Shown: in pieces, positions 1 to 8,417 of the stretch
How positions within the stretch are numbered: the stretch's first letter is position 1
How the letters are laid out: every line of letters starts with the position of its first letter
NCBI GenBank assembly: GCA_006969905.1
Contig: CP030887.1
Coordinates: 1,240,001-1,304,000, forward strand
DNA length: 64,000 bases
Source: Balneolaceae bacterium
Lineage (GTDB): Bacteria; Bacteroidota; Rhodothermia; Balneolales; Balneolaceae
Direction of reading: 5' to 3'
Translations under genes and position numbers: made by a program
Notes under the pieces: model-generated
The model's input: the letters and a program-made list of their open reading frames with translations, nothing else
Database searches by the model: none
Told to the model about the DNA's origin: nothing

Positions 1-1
1 C

Positions 2-427
2 AATGATATCCGGTTTTTTACAGGAGGAACCAATTCGGTCCGTGGGTTTCGCAGGGAAGAGGTTGGGCCTAAACGCCCCATATTTGATGAAAACAATGAA
101 TTTGAGAGGTATGTACCAGTTGGTGGGAAAGCAATGATGAATTTTAATGTTGAGCTGAGGCAGGATCTGAATCGTTTTCTTAAAGGGTTTGGAGTAGCAG
201 GTTTTCTGGATGGCGGACAAGTATGGAGATCCATCTCAAATGTTGGAAATCGTCCTATTCAATATGGAACAGGTATCGGGCTGCGATACAAAACACCTAT
301 AGGCCCGATCCGGATTGATTTTGCCTACAAGCTGAATCCTACAGACGAAGACCTGGGAATTTTTCCCGGGGTGGAGCAAAGTGCCACGCGCTGGCGCTTT
401 CATTTTAGCATAGGGCAGGCTTTTTAG
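2..427 (+). CDS. TamA/BamA-like Omp85 outer-membrane protein, C-terminal part
   Basis: Only the last 141 residues are inside the window; the gene starts upstream. The fragment opens with GGTNSVRGF, containing the VRGF loop motif that is the hallmark of Omp85 barrels. It continues with alternating beta-strands such as GVAGFLDGGQVW and GIGLRYKTPIGPIRIDFAYK, and ends in a C-terminal phenylalanine, the usual outer-membrane insertion signal. The stop TAG shares its last base with the GTG start of the downstream tamB-like gene, so the two are probably translationally coupled. That pairing makes TamA (barrel partner of TamB) more likely than BamA, but the POTRA domains that would decide it are not visible. 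Confidence 0.85.
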   Translation, partial: NDIRFFTGGTNSVRGFRREEVGPKRPIFDENNEFERYVPVGGKAMMNFNVELRQDLNRFLKGFGVAGFLDGGQVWRSISNVGNRPIQYGTGIGLRYKTPIGPIRIDFAYKLNPTDEDLGIFPGVEQSATRWRFHFSIGQAF

Positions 428-3400
428 TGGAAGAAAAAAGATCACATATCGCTGTAAAACTATTAAAAGGGATAACTGTAACGCTGTTGGTTTTCGTAAT
501 TGCAGGTATTGCACTCCGGTTATCGCTAAAAACAGAGGTGGTAGCCAGCTTTGTAAAACAAAAGATAGTGGAAAGTGCGAATGAAACTCTAAATGGTGAT
601 CTCCAAATCAGGACTTTGAAAGGAGACCTTTGGAAGAGAATTGAGATACATGATATAGCATTTTCACAAGAAGACACCCTTCTTCAAGTGGATACACTCG
701 GTATTTCATACAATTTGTTGAGCTACTTTTTTTCTCCCCGGTTTCAAATAAACGAATTAAACATTTCCGGTGCTAAAGCAGCTTTTGAAAGGTATCAGTC
801 CGGTGAAACAAATTTTAGTGATGTTTTGCCTGCAGACACTACAGAAGAGGATTCAGGCTTCTACTTTGAATTGGAAAATATTCAACTCAGCAATGCTCGT
901 TTCCAGGTTAAAGCTCCGGGCTTAATACCAGATTCAATCCTTGTTTTAGATGATATTTCTTTATCAGGCTCAGCCAGTTTTGATGGAAATATTTCTGCCA
1001 CGGTTTCTTCTCTTGAATTTTTGCTGGAAGAAGGTCGTTTGCCCAAGCCCGTTTCCATCAAAAGCAGGGCTTCGTATTCTTCCGAAGTAATATCTCTTGA
1101 ACAACTGGTTATAAACACTGGCCGTTCTTTGGTAGAAGCAAATGCTTTAGCTGAACTTGAAGATGAAAGTATAAAAGCCGAAATCCAGGGTTCACCCGTT
1201 TCATTAAAAGATATTGAACCGTATGTCGATTATGACCTTCTCGAAGAATCGATTCAGTTAAGTGTTAGTGTGGACGGAAGGCTGGATAGCCTGAATGTAG
1301 AGATTAATGCTAATTCACCGACATTAAGAAATGTAACTATTGTTTCTAACATTGATGTAAATGCTGAGCCAGTTTTGCATTCCTTTGGTATAACCGGTGA
1401 TTACCTGAACCTTACTGAACTTACCCGGGATTCTATAGATGCAGAAGTACAGCTATTTAGGGCATCGGTAACAGGTAAAGTAAACAAAGATTATAAGGAA
1501 ATTGATATAGTTTGGGGGTTTGATTTTTCCAAGCTCCGGTACCAGGATTATCGTTTCGATCGCATTTTTGGCAGCGGGGTACTTAACGAAAAAATGTTTA
1601 CAGGCCATCTTGATCTGACTTCAGGTTTGGGGGATCATCTGGTTATAACCGTCAGTGGAAATGAAACCTTTTCAGAATTCCCAACATGGATTGCTTCGGC
1701 AGGGGTACGAGATCTTAATGTATCTCACTGGATGGAAGAAAATGCTATAAGCACCAGTTTGGGCTTTACTATTGGGGCGAGCGGGACCGGTTTCAAACCT
1801 CATAAAGAAGGTTGGGAATATAAAATTGAAAGCAGGAAAGAAATCAGCGTTTCAAACGGAGAGCTCCATAGAAAGCCTGTTACATCTATTATTCTGAATG
1901 ATCAGTCTTTTCACCAACTCTTTCTTTCGGGTACCATTTCAGATTCGATGATTACATCAAAAGGTTTTTTTGAGATTAAAGAAAGCAGGCTGAATATTGA
2001 TGCCGGCGTATCGAATTATTTAAGTATGAAACCTGAATTTGATATTGAGTTTTTTGCAAACCGTTTTGATTTAAGTGAGATTAATCAGCTTTCCGACTTT
2101 CCTACTTCCTTAAACTTTAAGGGATCAGCATCAGGATCAGGGATTTCTAAAGAAGATTTAAGTACAAAAGGTGATTTTCTTATGGATTCGAGCATAGTAA
2201 ATGGCTCAAGGGTAAGATCGTTACAAGGTAATTTTGACTATAAAAATGGTATCCTTTCTATTCCTGAAGGAAAGCTAAATGCTGAAATTGCTGAAGGAAG
2301 TTTTAGGGGACGAAAGAATATGCTGGACCCTTCCGATCCTGATAATAACTTAGTAGCCGATCTTCTTCTTAAAGATGTACAGCCACTGGCACCACTTTTA
2401 AATGCTGAAATTTTTAGATCAAGCGGCCAGCTTCAGGCAATTGTTACCGAAAATGAAAATGGGGTTTTACAGTATGATGCAGAACTTGACCTCTATGATA
2501 TCCAGGTAGATGATAAACTGAACTCGGAAAGGATTACAGGATATGCAAAAGTAACAGTTACTGATTCAAGCATTTTCGATATCAACGTTGACATAGCCAA
2601 ACCCTTAATTAAAGAGATAACCTTACAGGATATAACGTTTAAAACTACCGGCACCGATTACGGAATGTATCTTAAGGGGCAATATGAATTAGATATTGAA
2701 GGAAGTGAAAGGGGTAGAATTACTCAGGAGGGTTCATATCAAATCAATAAAGAAGAAGATTCGGGAACAGTAAAAATAAATCGTTTTGATTTTATTACTC
2801 CTGGAAGAACGCTGGGGCTTAACCGGCCTTTTAACACCAGTTTTTCTGGTTACTCCATCTCTACAGACACACTAAGTCTTAGTTCAAATGAAGGTGCATA
2901 CTTCAATTTATACATTCCCGAAGCAGATACTTCCAGTCAGCAGCTCTGGTTCTCTGGGGATAATTTTAATTTTGGGATACTCCAGGAAGTGCTATTCGAT
3001 GAGGTTTATATAGATGGTATTCTTTCCGGAGAAATGACCGTTTCAAATTCGAGAGACAGCCTGCAAACGGAAGGCGCACTTACTATCGCAAATTTGAACT
3101 ACAAGGGAGTGGATACCGATGGTCTTGAAGTGAATTTCAGCATTAAAGATGAATATTTAAAAATGAATGGCAATGTTCAATGGGATGGGGAAGAAAGGAT
3201 AACAGGTAATTTAGAAGTTCCTTTTGTACTTAAGCAACCCGCAGACCTGGGAGACAAATTTTTTGCAAGGGAAGTAAAAGGTAATCTAACGATCAGGCCT
3301 ACGGAATTAAATAGGTTCCAGGCTCTCTTGAATACGTTCGAGATATCAAAAACGGAAGGAACTTTAAGTTTCGAAGGGAATTTATCAGGGCAGGCCGGGA

Positions 3401-4938
3401 AACCGAATTTCGAAGGAAATCTGGTATTAAGAGATCCGGTATTGTCAGGTATAGCAACAGATTCTGCTTTTGCAAATTTCAGCTATGATCATCAGAATGA
3501 AGTATTGAGTATAAGTTCAGAGATAATTGCACAAAAGCAGAAGGCAGCTTCCATCAATGCACAGGTTCCGGTTACATACGATTTTAAAAACATGAAACTG
3601 AATACCCCGGAGGAAGGGGATAATATTAAAGCCTCAATAATTACAGAGGGTTTTAATTTGGCAGTACTAAATGATTTTCTAGATAAAGAATATCTGGCTA
3701 ACCTAAAGGGTAAAGTGAATGCAGACTTACTGCTTGAAGGCAGAATTGGCGCTTTGAGGCCCGCAGGCTTTATTACCATTAATGGAGGTGAAATTTGGGT
3801 ACCTGTTGCAGGCATTAAGCTGGAAAATGTGAAATCAGATATGGAATTCACGGATCAGGGATTATCGGTTAAAGAATTTTCAGCAAAAAGCGGGAAGGGG
3901 ACTGCTAAAATAGATGGATTGATCAGTTTTGAAGGCATAAAACCGGGTACATTAAACCTCAAAACAAAAGCCACCCAGTTCATGCTTGCAAATACTGATG
4001 ACTACAATATTGTAATAGATTTGAATGGTGAGTTTACCGGGAGGGCATTAAAGCCTAAGGCAACCGGAGAGATTAGTATCAGGAACGGTTTTGTATACCT
4101 GCAGAACTTTGGCGAAAAGGCTATTGAAGATGTACAGTTGGAAGGCGAAGGAGAGTCTTCCTTCAGTTTATATGACTCATTGGCTATAGAGATGGAGGTT
4201 AAATTAGAGCGCAATTTCTTTGTAAGAAACAGGAGATACCTGGATATGGAAATCGAGCTTGATGGAAAACTGGATGTCCAAAAAGAAAGGAATGGAGAGT
4301 TGTTTGTTTTTGGCACACTGGAAGGGGAAAACGGCTATTTACGGCCTTTAGGGAAACGGTTCGACTTAGAAGAATCCGACCTGCTTTTTGATGGCCCTAT
4401 TGATAACCCGACACTATCCGTCAAAGCATCTTACATTCCCCCAACTGCACAAAAAGAGGGAGAGCCCATTATTCTTTATTACATCATTGAGGGAACTGCA
4501 GAAAACCCGGAATTCAGGTTCGAAAGCAACCCGCCAATGGAACAACAGGACATTATTGCTTATACACTTTTTGGCCGTCCTTTCTATGCGCTTGACTCAT
4601 GGCAACAGACATTAAGCGGTACAGGAAGTACGAACCCTTCAGATATTTTAGTGGATGTATTGCTGGATGAAGTTGAAGCCCTGGCAACCAGGGAATTGGG
4701 CATTGATGTGGTTCAGATTGATAATACCCGGGTAGGCTCCGAAAGTGGTACTTCTATAAAAACGGGCTGGTATTTAAATGAGCGTACCTTTTTTGCGATT
4801 CTTAATGAAATCACAAAAAGTAATCCAAGAACTTTATTTATTCTTGAATACCTGCTTTCCAAGAATACAGATCTTATCATTACGCAGGGAAATGATAACC
4901 GGCAAGGAATTGATATCAGGTGGCGTTTTGATTATTGA
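427..4938 (+). CDS. tamB: TamB-family translocation and assembly module protein (DUF490)
   Basis: This 1503-residue AsmA/TamB-type protein has one N-terminal membrane anchor (about residues 13-31). A very long run of short beta-strands follows, expected to form a lipid-conducting beta-taco groove across the periplasm. The last 400-450 residues match the DUF490/TamB C-terminal domain, with landmarks FGTLEGENGYL, LLFDGPIDNPTL and IAYTLFGRPF. The start is GTG, overlapping the stop of the upstream Omp85 gene by one base (TAGTG), as expected for a TamA-TamB operon. The family works in outer-membrane protein assembly and anterograde phospholipid transport. The length is in the usual range. The 3' end overlaps the convergent zinc-ribbon gene by 7 bases. 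Confidence 0.92.
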   Translation: MEEKRSHIAVKLLKGITVTLLVFVIAGIALRLSLKTEVVASFVKQKIVESANETLNGDLQIRTLKGDLWKRIEIHDIAFSQEDTLLQVDTLGISYNLLSYFFSPRFQINELNISGAKAAFERYQSGETNFSDVLPADTTEEDSGFYFELENIQLSNARFQVKAPGLIPDSILVLDDISLSGSASFDGNISATVSSLEFLLEEGRLPKPVSIKSRASYSSEVISLEQLVINTGRSLVEANALAELEDESIKAEIQGSPVSLKDIEPYVDYDLLEESIQLSVSVDGRLDSLNVEINANSPTLRNVTIVSNIDVNAEPVLHSFGITGDYLNLTELTRDSIDAEVQLFRASVTGKVNKDYKEIDIVWGFDFSKLRYQDYRFDRIFGSGVLNEKMFTGHLDLTSGLGDHLVITVSGNETFSEFPTWIASAGVRDLNVSHWMEENAISTSLGFTIGASGTGFKPHKEGWEYKIESRKEISVSNGELHRKPVTSIILNDQSFHQLFLSGTISDSMITSKGFFEIKESRLNIDAGVSNYLSMKPEFDIEFFANRFDLSEINQLSDFPTSLNFKGSASGSGISKEDLSTKGDFLMDSSIVNGSRVRSLQGNFDYKNGILSIPEGKLNAEIAEGSFRGRKNMLDPSDPDNNLVADLLLKDVQPLAPLLNAEIFRSSGQLQAIVTENENGVLQYDAELDLYDIQVDDKLNSERITGYAKVTVTDSSIFDINVDIAKPLIKEITLQDITFKTTGTDYGMYLKGQYELDIEGSERGRITQEGSYQINKEEDSGTVKINRFDFITPGRTLGLNRPFNTSFSGYSISTDTLSLSSNEGAYFNLYIPEADTSSQQLWFSGDNFNFGILQEVLFDEVYIDGILSGEMTVSNSRDSLQTEGALTIANLNYKGVDTDGLEVNFSIKDEYLKMNGNVQWDGEERITGNLEVPFVLKQPADLGDKFFAREVKGNLTIRPTELNRFQALLNTFEISKTEGTLSFEGNLSGQAGKPNFEGNLVLRDPVLSGIATDSAFANFSYDHQNEVLSISSEIIAQKQKAASINAQVPVTYDFKNMKLNTPEEGDNIKASIITEGFNLAVLNDFLDKEYLANLKGKVNADLLLEGRIGALRPAGFITINGGEIWVPVAGIKLENVKSDMEFTDQGLSVKEFSAKSGKGTAKIDGLISFEGIKPGTLNLKTKATQFMLANTDDYNIVIDLNGEFTGRALKPKATGEISIRNGFVYLQNFGEKAIEDVQLEGEGESSFSLYDSLAIEMEVKLERNFFVRNRRYLDMEIELDGKLDVQKERNGELFVFGTLEGENGYLRPLGKRFDLEESDLLFDGPIDNPTLSVKASYIPPTAQKEGEPIILYYIIEGTAENPEFRFESNPPMEQQDIIAYTLFGRPFYALDSWQQTLSGTGSTNPSDILVDVLLDEVEALATRELGIDVVQIDNTRVGSESGTSIKTGWYLNERTFFAILNEITKSNPRTLFILEYLLSKNTDLIITQGNDNRQGIDIRWRFDY

Positions 4939-5132
4939 TCAAATTCACAGCTTTCTCCCCGGCAGCATTCATCTACATTAATGCCACATGCCGCGCATTG
5001 TCCGTGGCCATGTACCCATACAAGTTGCGCTTGTTGGCCACAATACACACACTGGCGGTCAGTTACTGCTTGCTTATTATTTGAATTTGAAGCGGTTGAT
5101 TCCTTTTTGTTGACAGATTTGTAGGAGATCAT
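4932..5132 (-). CDS. Small zinc-ribbon-like protein
   Basis: A 66-residue protein with a polar, Ser/Asn/Lys-rich N-terminal half and a Cys-rich C-terminal half. The pattern is CVYCG, then HGHGQCAACG, then CC and a final Cys, so it carries two CxxC knuckles plus extra Cys and His. This suits binding of one or two zinc ions. It starts 2 bases after the stop of the MBL-fold gene, so it is the last gene of that operon, and it overlaps the convergent tamB end by 7 bases. Similar small proteins of unknown role occur in Bacteroidota (recollection, not searched). The function is unknown; the zinc-binding prediction rests on the motif. Confidence 0.75.
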   Translation of the reverse strand: MISYKSVNKKESTASNSNNKQAVTDRQCVYCGQQAQLVWVHGHGQCAACGINVDECCRGESCEFDQ

Positions 5133-5134
5133 AA

Positions 5135-6040
5135 TTAATCAGCAGTTAATTCGATATAAGCAGCCTCAATATTAGCGCTGAGTTTAAGGCCCCAACCAGG
5201 TGCATTAAAATCTTCGAAGCCTTCCAGTACTTCTATACTGAGTATTTCTTCTTTACTTTTACCTGCATCAATTCCTTCCTGGGTGTATTCAAGTAAAGCC
5301 TCCAAAAAATTACTTTTTACAATTACATCATCTTTAGAACCAGTGATACCAAATTCGGCATTACCATGTCCAAAAATATAAATAGCATCGTTGGGCAGTT
5401 CCTCTGTAGTTTTTCTCAACATGTCAATCCAATTGGCAATATTTGCACCGCCTCCGGTATCTATATAAGGATAGGCACGATTGAATACCAGGTCACCCAT
5501 GTGTACCACATTTGCTTTTTCAAATACAACCACAGAATCGCCACCGGTATGAGCAGGGCCAAAATGCATGAGCTTAAGAGTTTCATCACCTACAGTTTGT
5601 GACCACGAATCAGAATAAGTGAGGTCTGCATAAACCTGTTGGTCAACGGTCTCCTGTCCCCTGCGTTCGGCTGCTTTTTTCTGTAAACCGGGAACATTTT
5701 GGTGAGCAACAATATGTTTTGCAAAGCCTTCAAATACCGGGTTACCTGCTGTATGGTCTCCATGATGATGAGTATTAACGAGAAAGTCCATGATGTGGTC
5801 AGTTTTCTCTTTTAAGCCATCAAGACAAGTCTGTGCTGAATTTGGGAATTGGGAATCTACAGCAACCAGAGAATTTTTGGTAGCCAGCCAGCCAATTGTC
5901 CCACCCCTACCGGTAAAAAATCCAACATTTCGCCGCAACGTAGTAAAAGGTGTTTGAAATAAACTGGCTAATCGTTCAATAGGCAGCATGGTGCTGGCAC
6001 CAAGTAATGCCGAGTTGAGCAAGAATTCTCTACGTTTCAT
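5135..6040 (-). CDS. Exported metallo-beta-lactamase-fold hydrolase
   Basis: A 301-residue MBL-fold protein. The N-terminus MKRREFLLNSALLGAS looks like a Tat-type signal (twin arginine plus hydrophobic stretch). The metal-binding HxHxDH motif is present as HHHGDH at residues 91-96, followed later by an HTGGD segment (third histidine) and GHGN near the C-terminal third. Together these support a di-zinc hydrolase of the cyclase/quinoprotein-relay subgroup; the substrate cannot be inferred. The gene lies between a YitT-type membrane protein (22 bases upstream) and the zinc-ribbon gene (2 bases downstream), all on the minus strand. Confidence 0.88.
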   Translation of the reverse strand: MKRREFLLNSALLGASTMLPIERLASLFQTPFTTLRRNVGFFTGRGGTIGWLATKNSLVAVDSQFPNSAQTCLDGLKEKTDHIMDFLVNTHHHGDHTAGNPVFEGFAKHIVAHQNVPGLQKKAAERRGQETVDQQVYADLTYSDSWSQTVGDETLKLMHFGPAHTGGDSVVVFEKANVVHMGDLVFNRAYPYIDTGGGANIANWIDMLRKTTEELPNDAIYIFGHGNAEFGITGSKDDVIVKSNFLEALLEYTQEGIDAGKSKEEILSIEVLEGFEDFNAPGWGLKLSANIEAAYIELTAD

Positions 6041-6062
6041 ACGGTAAGGATTTAAGTTTTGA

Positions 6063-6721
6063 TCAGTCGAGAGCGAGATAACGTCCCGGCCTGTGATTAA
6101 CTGCTAATATAAGATTCAAAAAGACAGCTGCAAGTACAGAATAGATTACTGCCATAAAATCGACAATAAAAACAGCGCCAATAATAATGAGTACATCCAC
6201 AATCATTTGAAACTTTCCTGCATTCACATTGTGGCATTTGTGTAAATAGATGGAAAGAATGTTTAGACCGCCTAAGCTTGCTTTATGACGAAACAAGATC
6301 AATAATCCGGTTCCTATTAAAAACCCACCTAAAGCGGAGGCATATAGCGGTTTAACAAATCCGAATTCAAAAACTGTGGGTACAAACTCTGTTAAAAAAG
6401 AGATCAGGCCAACCGCCACAAAAGTTTTTAAAGTGAACACCCACCCCAGTTTCCAAAGGGAAAGCCCATAGAAGGGAATATTAATTACAAAGAAAATCAG
6501 CCCGAATGAAAAGCCGGTTGCGTATTGTGTCAGGAAAGCAACCCCTGCGGTTCCGCCTATCAAAAACTGTTGGTGTGAGAATAAGGCAATGCCGAATGAA
6601 AGAAGTATGGAGGCAACAGATATAGAAAGAAGGTCTTCAAAAAGGGTATGTTCACGAATAGCCGGGTTTATTCCCTCTTTTACAAGTTGTTCAGTGATTA
6701 AGTCATCTTTTTTTTAGCCAT
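6063..6721 (-). CDS. YitT-family (DUF161) membrane protein, apparent frameshift near the start
   Basis: The continuous reading frame encodes about 215 mostly hydrophobic residues with five or so predicted membrane segments. The GGTAGVAF and GTGLLILFRHKASLGGLNI segments are characteristic of YitT/DUF161 proteins. The C-terminal DUF2179 domain of longer members is absent. No ATG precedes the body in frame; the first plausible in-frame start is TTG at 6563, which would delete the first membrane helix. One base out of frame, an ATG at 6721 overlaps the upstream GroES-like stop (TAATG) and opens MAKK. It joins the body if the run of eight A (minus strand, 6708-6715) had nine. I take 6721 as the original start. 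A sequencing error, a real mutation or transcriptional slippage are all possible. Confidence 0.75.
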
Positions 6722-7092
6722 TAACCGGTAATCTCATCTCTTATAAGTAACAGGATGGCTGAGTGGGGTACGATCAGGTATTTTTCATTTTCAAACTCAA
6801 TTTCGTGGGACCGGCTTTTTAGAAAAATAGCAAGATCACCTTCTACAGCTTGCATACCTATATACTTTGTGTCTTCTGTCGATTTCCATGCTTCATCAAT
6901 ATCCGTGTTAGGTATGGGGTAACCCGGACCCGTTTTGACAATGTATCCGCTTTGTATTTCTTCCTTTTCTTTTACAGAAGCAGGGAGTACTAATCCGCTC
7001 CGGGTATGTGTTTCCATATCCCGGGGCTTGATGAGAACGCGATCACCCACTACAATAAATTTGTCAATGGAATTAAGATATTCTTGTATCAT
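6721..7092 (-). CDS. GroES-like (Cpn10-fold) protein
   Basis: A 123-residue protein with the Cpn10 layout: GDRVLIKP near residues 17-24, then SGLVLPASV, GYIVKTGPG and a C-terminal hydrophobic strand. It is longer than the ~95-residue GroES because of an acidic/aromatic insertion after GPGYPIP. No groEL is adjacent, so it is probably a divergent paralogue and not the housekeeping co-chaperonin. It is the first gene of a minus-strand cluster; its TAA overlaps the inferred ATG of the YitT-type gene. The mobile-loop GroEL contact (usually an IVL tripeptide) is only partly recognisable, so chaperonin binding is uncertain. Confidence 0.82.
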   Translation of the reverse strand: MIQEYLNSIDKFIVVGDRVLIKPRDMETHTRSGLVLPASVKEKEEIQSGYIVKTGPGYPIPNTDIDEAWKSTEDTKYIGMQAVEGDLAIFLKSRSHEIEFENEKYLIVPHSAILLLIRDEITG

Positions 7093-7185
7093 GGTATAAA
7101 GATTTTACCAAAAATAAGGAATTTTGAACCTCAAGTTGCAGGTTGACGTGTAAACCGCAGAAAAAGAAATAATGTTCGATTGATT

Positions 7186-8052
7186 ATGGATATGAATAAT
7201 AAGCTATGTGTTATCACCGGTGCTAACTCAGGTATAGGATTTGAAACAGCGAAAGAACTGGCCAAACAAGGCGCTTTCATTGTTATGGTTTGTAGAAATG
7301 AAGACAAAGCTATTTCTGCAAAAAAACAGATTCAGGCAGAAGTTGAGGGTGCCGGCATAGATATAGTGCTTTGTGATTTTTCTATTCAGGATGAGATTCG
7401 TAAAGCTGCTGATAAGATCAAATCAAGCTATGCAAAAATTGATGTTCTGATAAATAATCATGGTTTTATTGCCTCTGAAAGGTTGGAAACAGTGGACGGT
7501 TTAGAAGCTACATTTGCAGTTAATCACATTGGGTATTTTCTATTCACGCATTTACTCCTGGAAAATATTAAAGCAGCAGGCGAAGCAAGAATCATAAATG
7601 TAGCTTCAGATGCCCATCGTGGCGGAACATTTGAGCCTGAAAACCTTCAACTCAAGGAAGGTTTCAGTTCAATGAAAGCGTATGGGAATTCGAAATTATT
7701 TAACATTCTGTTCACCAAAGAACTGGCAAGCCGGTTAAAAGGAACTAATGTAACAACAAACTGCCTCCATCCAGGTGTGGTTAGTTCCAGTTTCGGGAAT
7801 AATGGAGGATGGTTGATAAAGCTCTTTTGGAAAATAGGAGCCCCATTTATGGTTTCACCAAAAAAGGGAGCAGAAACTACCATTTATTTAGCCAGTTCAG
7901 ATGAAGTTTCAGAAGTAAACGGGGCTTATTTCAAAAACAAGAAAGTAGCTGTTCCGCGAAAACAGGCCTTGGATATGGACTCAGCCAGGAAACTTTGGGA
8001 AATCAGTGAGGAGATTTGTGGGCTTAATAACAAACCGGAGATCCAGTTATGA
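7186..8052 (+). CDS. Short-chain dehydrogenase/reductase (SDR)
   Basis: About 288 residues with a classical SDR core: cofactor motif TGANSGIG (residues 11-18), the NN(A/H)G element as NNHG near 90, catalytic Ser near 141, and YxxxK as YGNSK (Tyr166, Lys170). The sequence around the active site (AYGNSKLFN, then NCLHPGVV) resembles the retinol dehydrogenase/protochlorophyllide reductase-like branch, which mostly uses NADP(H). The substrate is unknown. A TTG 6 bases upstream is possible, but ATG at 7186 is preferred. The stop overlaps the next ATG (ATGA), so it is translationally coupled to a VOC-family protein. Confidence 0.88.
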   Translation: MDMNNKLCVITGANSGIGFETAKELAKQGAFIVMVCRNEDKAISAKKQIQAEVEGAGIDIVLCDFSIQDEIRKAADKIKSSYAKIDVLINNHGFIASERLETVDGLEATFAVNHIGYFLFTHLLLENIKAAGEARIINVASDAHRGGTFEPENLQLKEGFSSMKAYGNSKLFNILFTKELASRLKGTNVTTNCLHPGVVSSSFGNNGGWLIKLFWKIGAPFMVSPKKGAETTIYLASSDEVSEVNGAYFKNKKVAVPRKQALDMDSARKLWEISEEICGLNNKPEIQL

Positions 8053-8417
8053 GTACCAGGCTTTCGCACTTTGCTGCCATTTTCCCTTGCTATAACCCGG
8101 AAGAGATTGCAGAATGGTACCGGGATAAACTAGGATTTGAAATTACTTTTAAATGGGAAAGTCCTGCCTCTTATATAGTAACCCATAAAGATGATGCAGT
8201 TTCCATTCATTTTTCAAAAACAGAAAAGAGAAACCTTCAGCCCTGTATGATTTCAATTTTCTGTTATGATGTGGACGCCGTTTATGAAGAGTTGATCAAA
8301 AATAGTATTGAAACAATCACTACTCCTGAAGATCAGGATTACGGAATGAGGGATTTTGATGTAACTGACCCATGGGGAAACAGGATAACATACGGAAGCT
8401 ATGTTGGAGAGGATTAA
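8049..8417 (+). CDS. VOC-family (glyoxalase/bleomycin-resistance fold) protein
   Basis: A 122-residue vicinal-oxygen-chelate domain with paired beta-alpha-beta-beta-beta modules. Landmarks are the N-terminal segment with EIAEWYRDKLGFE and the C-terminal FDVTDPWGNRITYGS, where the DPWGN turn is typical of the family. It begins within the stop of the upstream SDR gene (ATGA overlap), indicating co-translation. Its end overlaps the convergent phospholipase D gene by 4 bases. Candidate metal ligands exist, but the catalysed reaction cannot be told; it may be a binding protein with no enzymatic role. Confidence 0.85.
   Translation: MSTRLSHFAAIFPCYNPEEIAEWYRDKLGFEITFKWESPASYIVTHKDDAVSIHFSKTEKRNLQPCMISIFCYDVDAVYEELIKNSIETITTPEDQDYGMRDFDVTDPWGNRITYGSYVGED

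Noticed and set aside
4388-4615. A 75-codon open frame inside tamB
   Set aside because: It is a shadow frame inside a strongly coding gene; no independent signal supports it.
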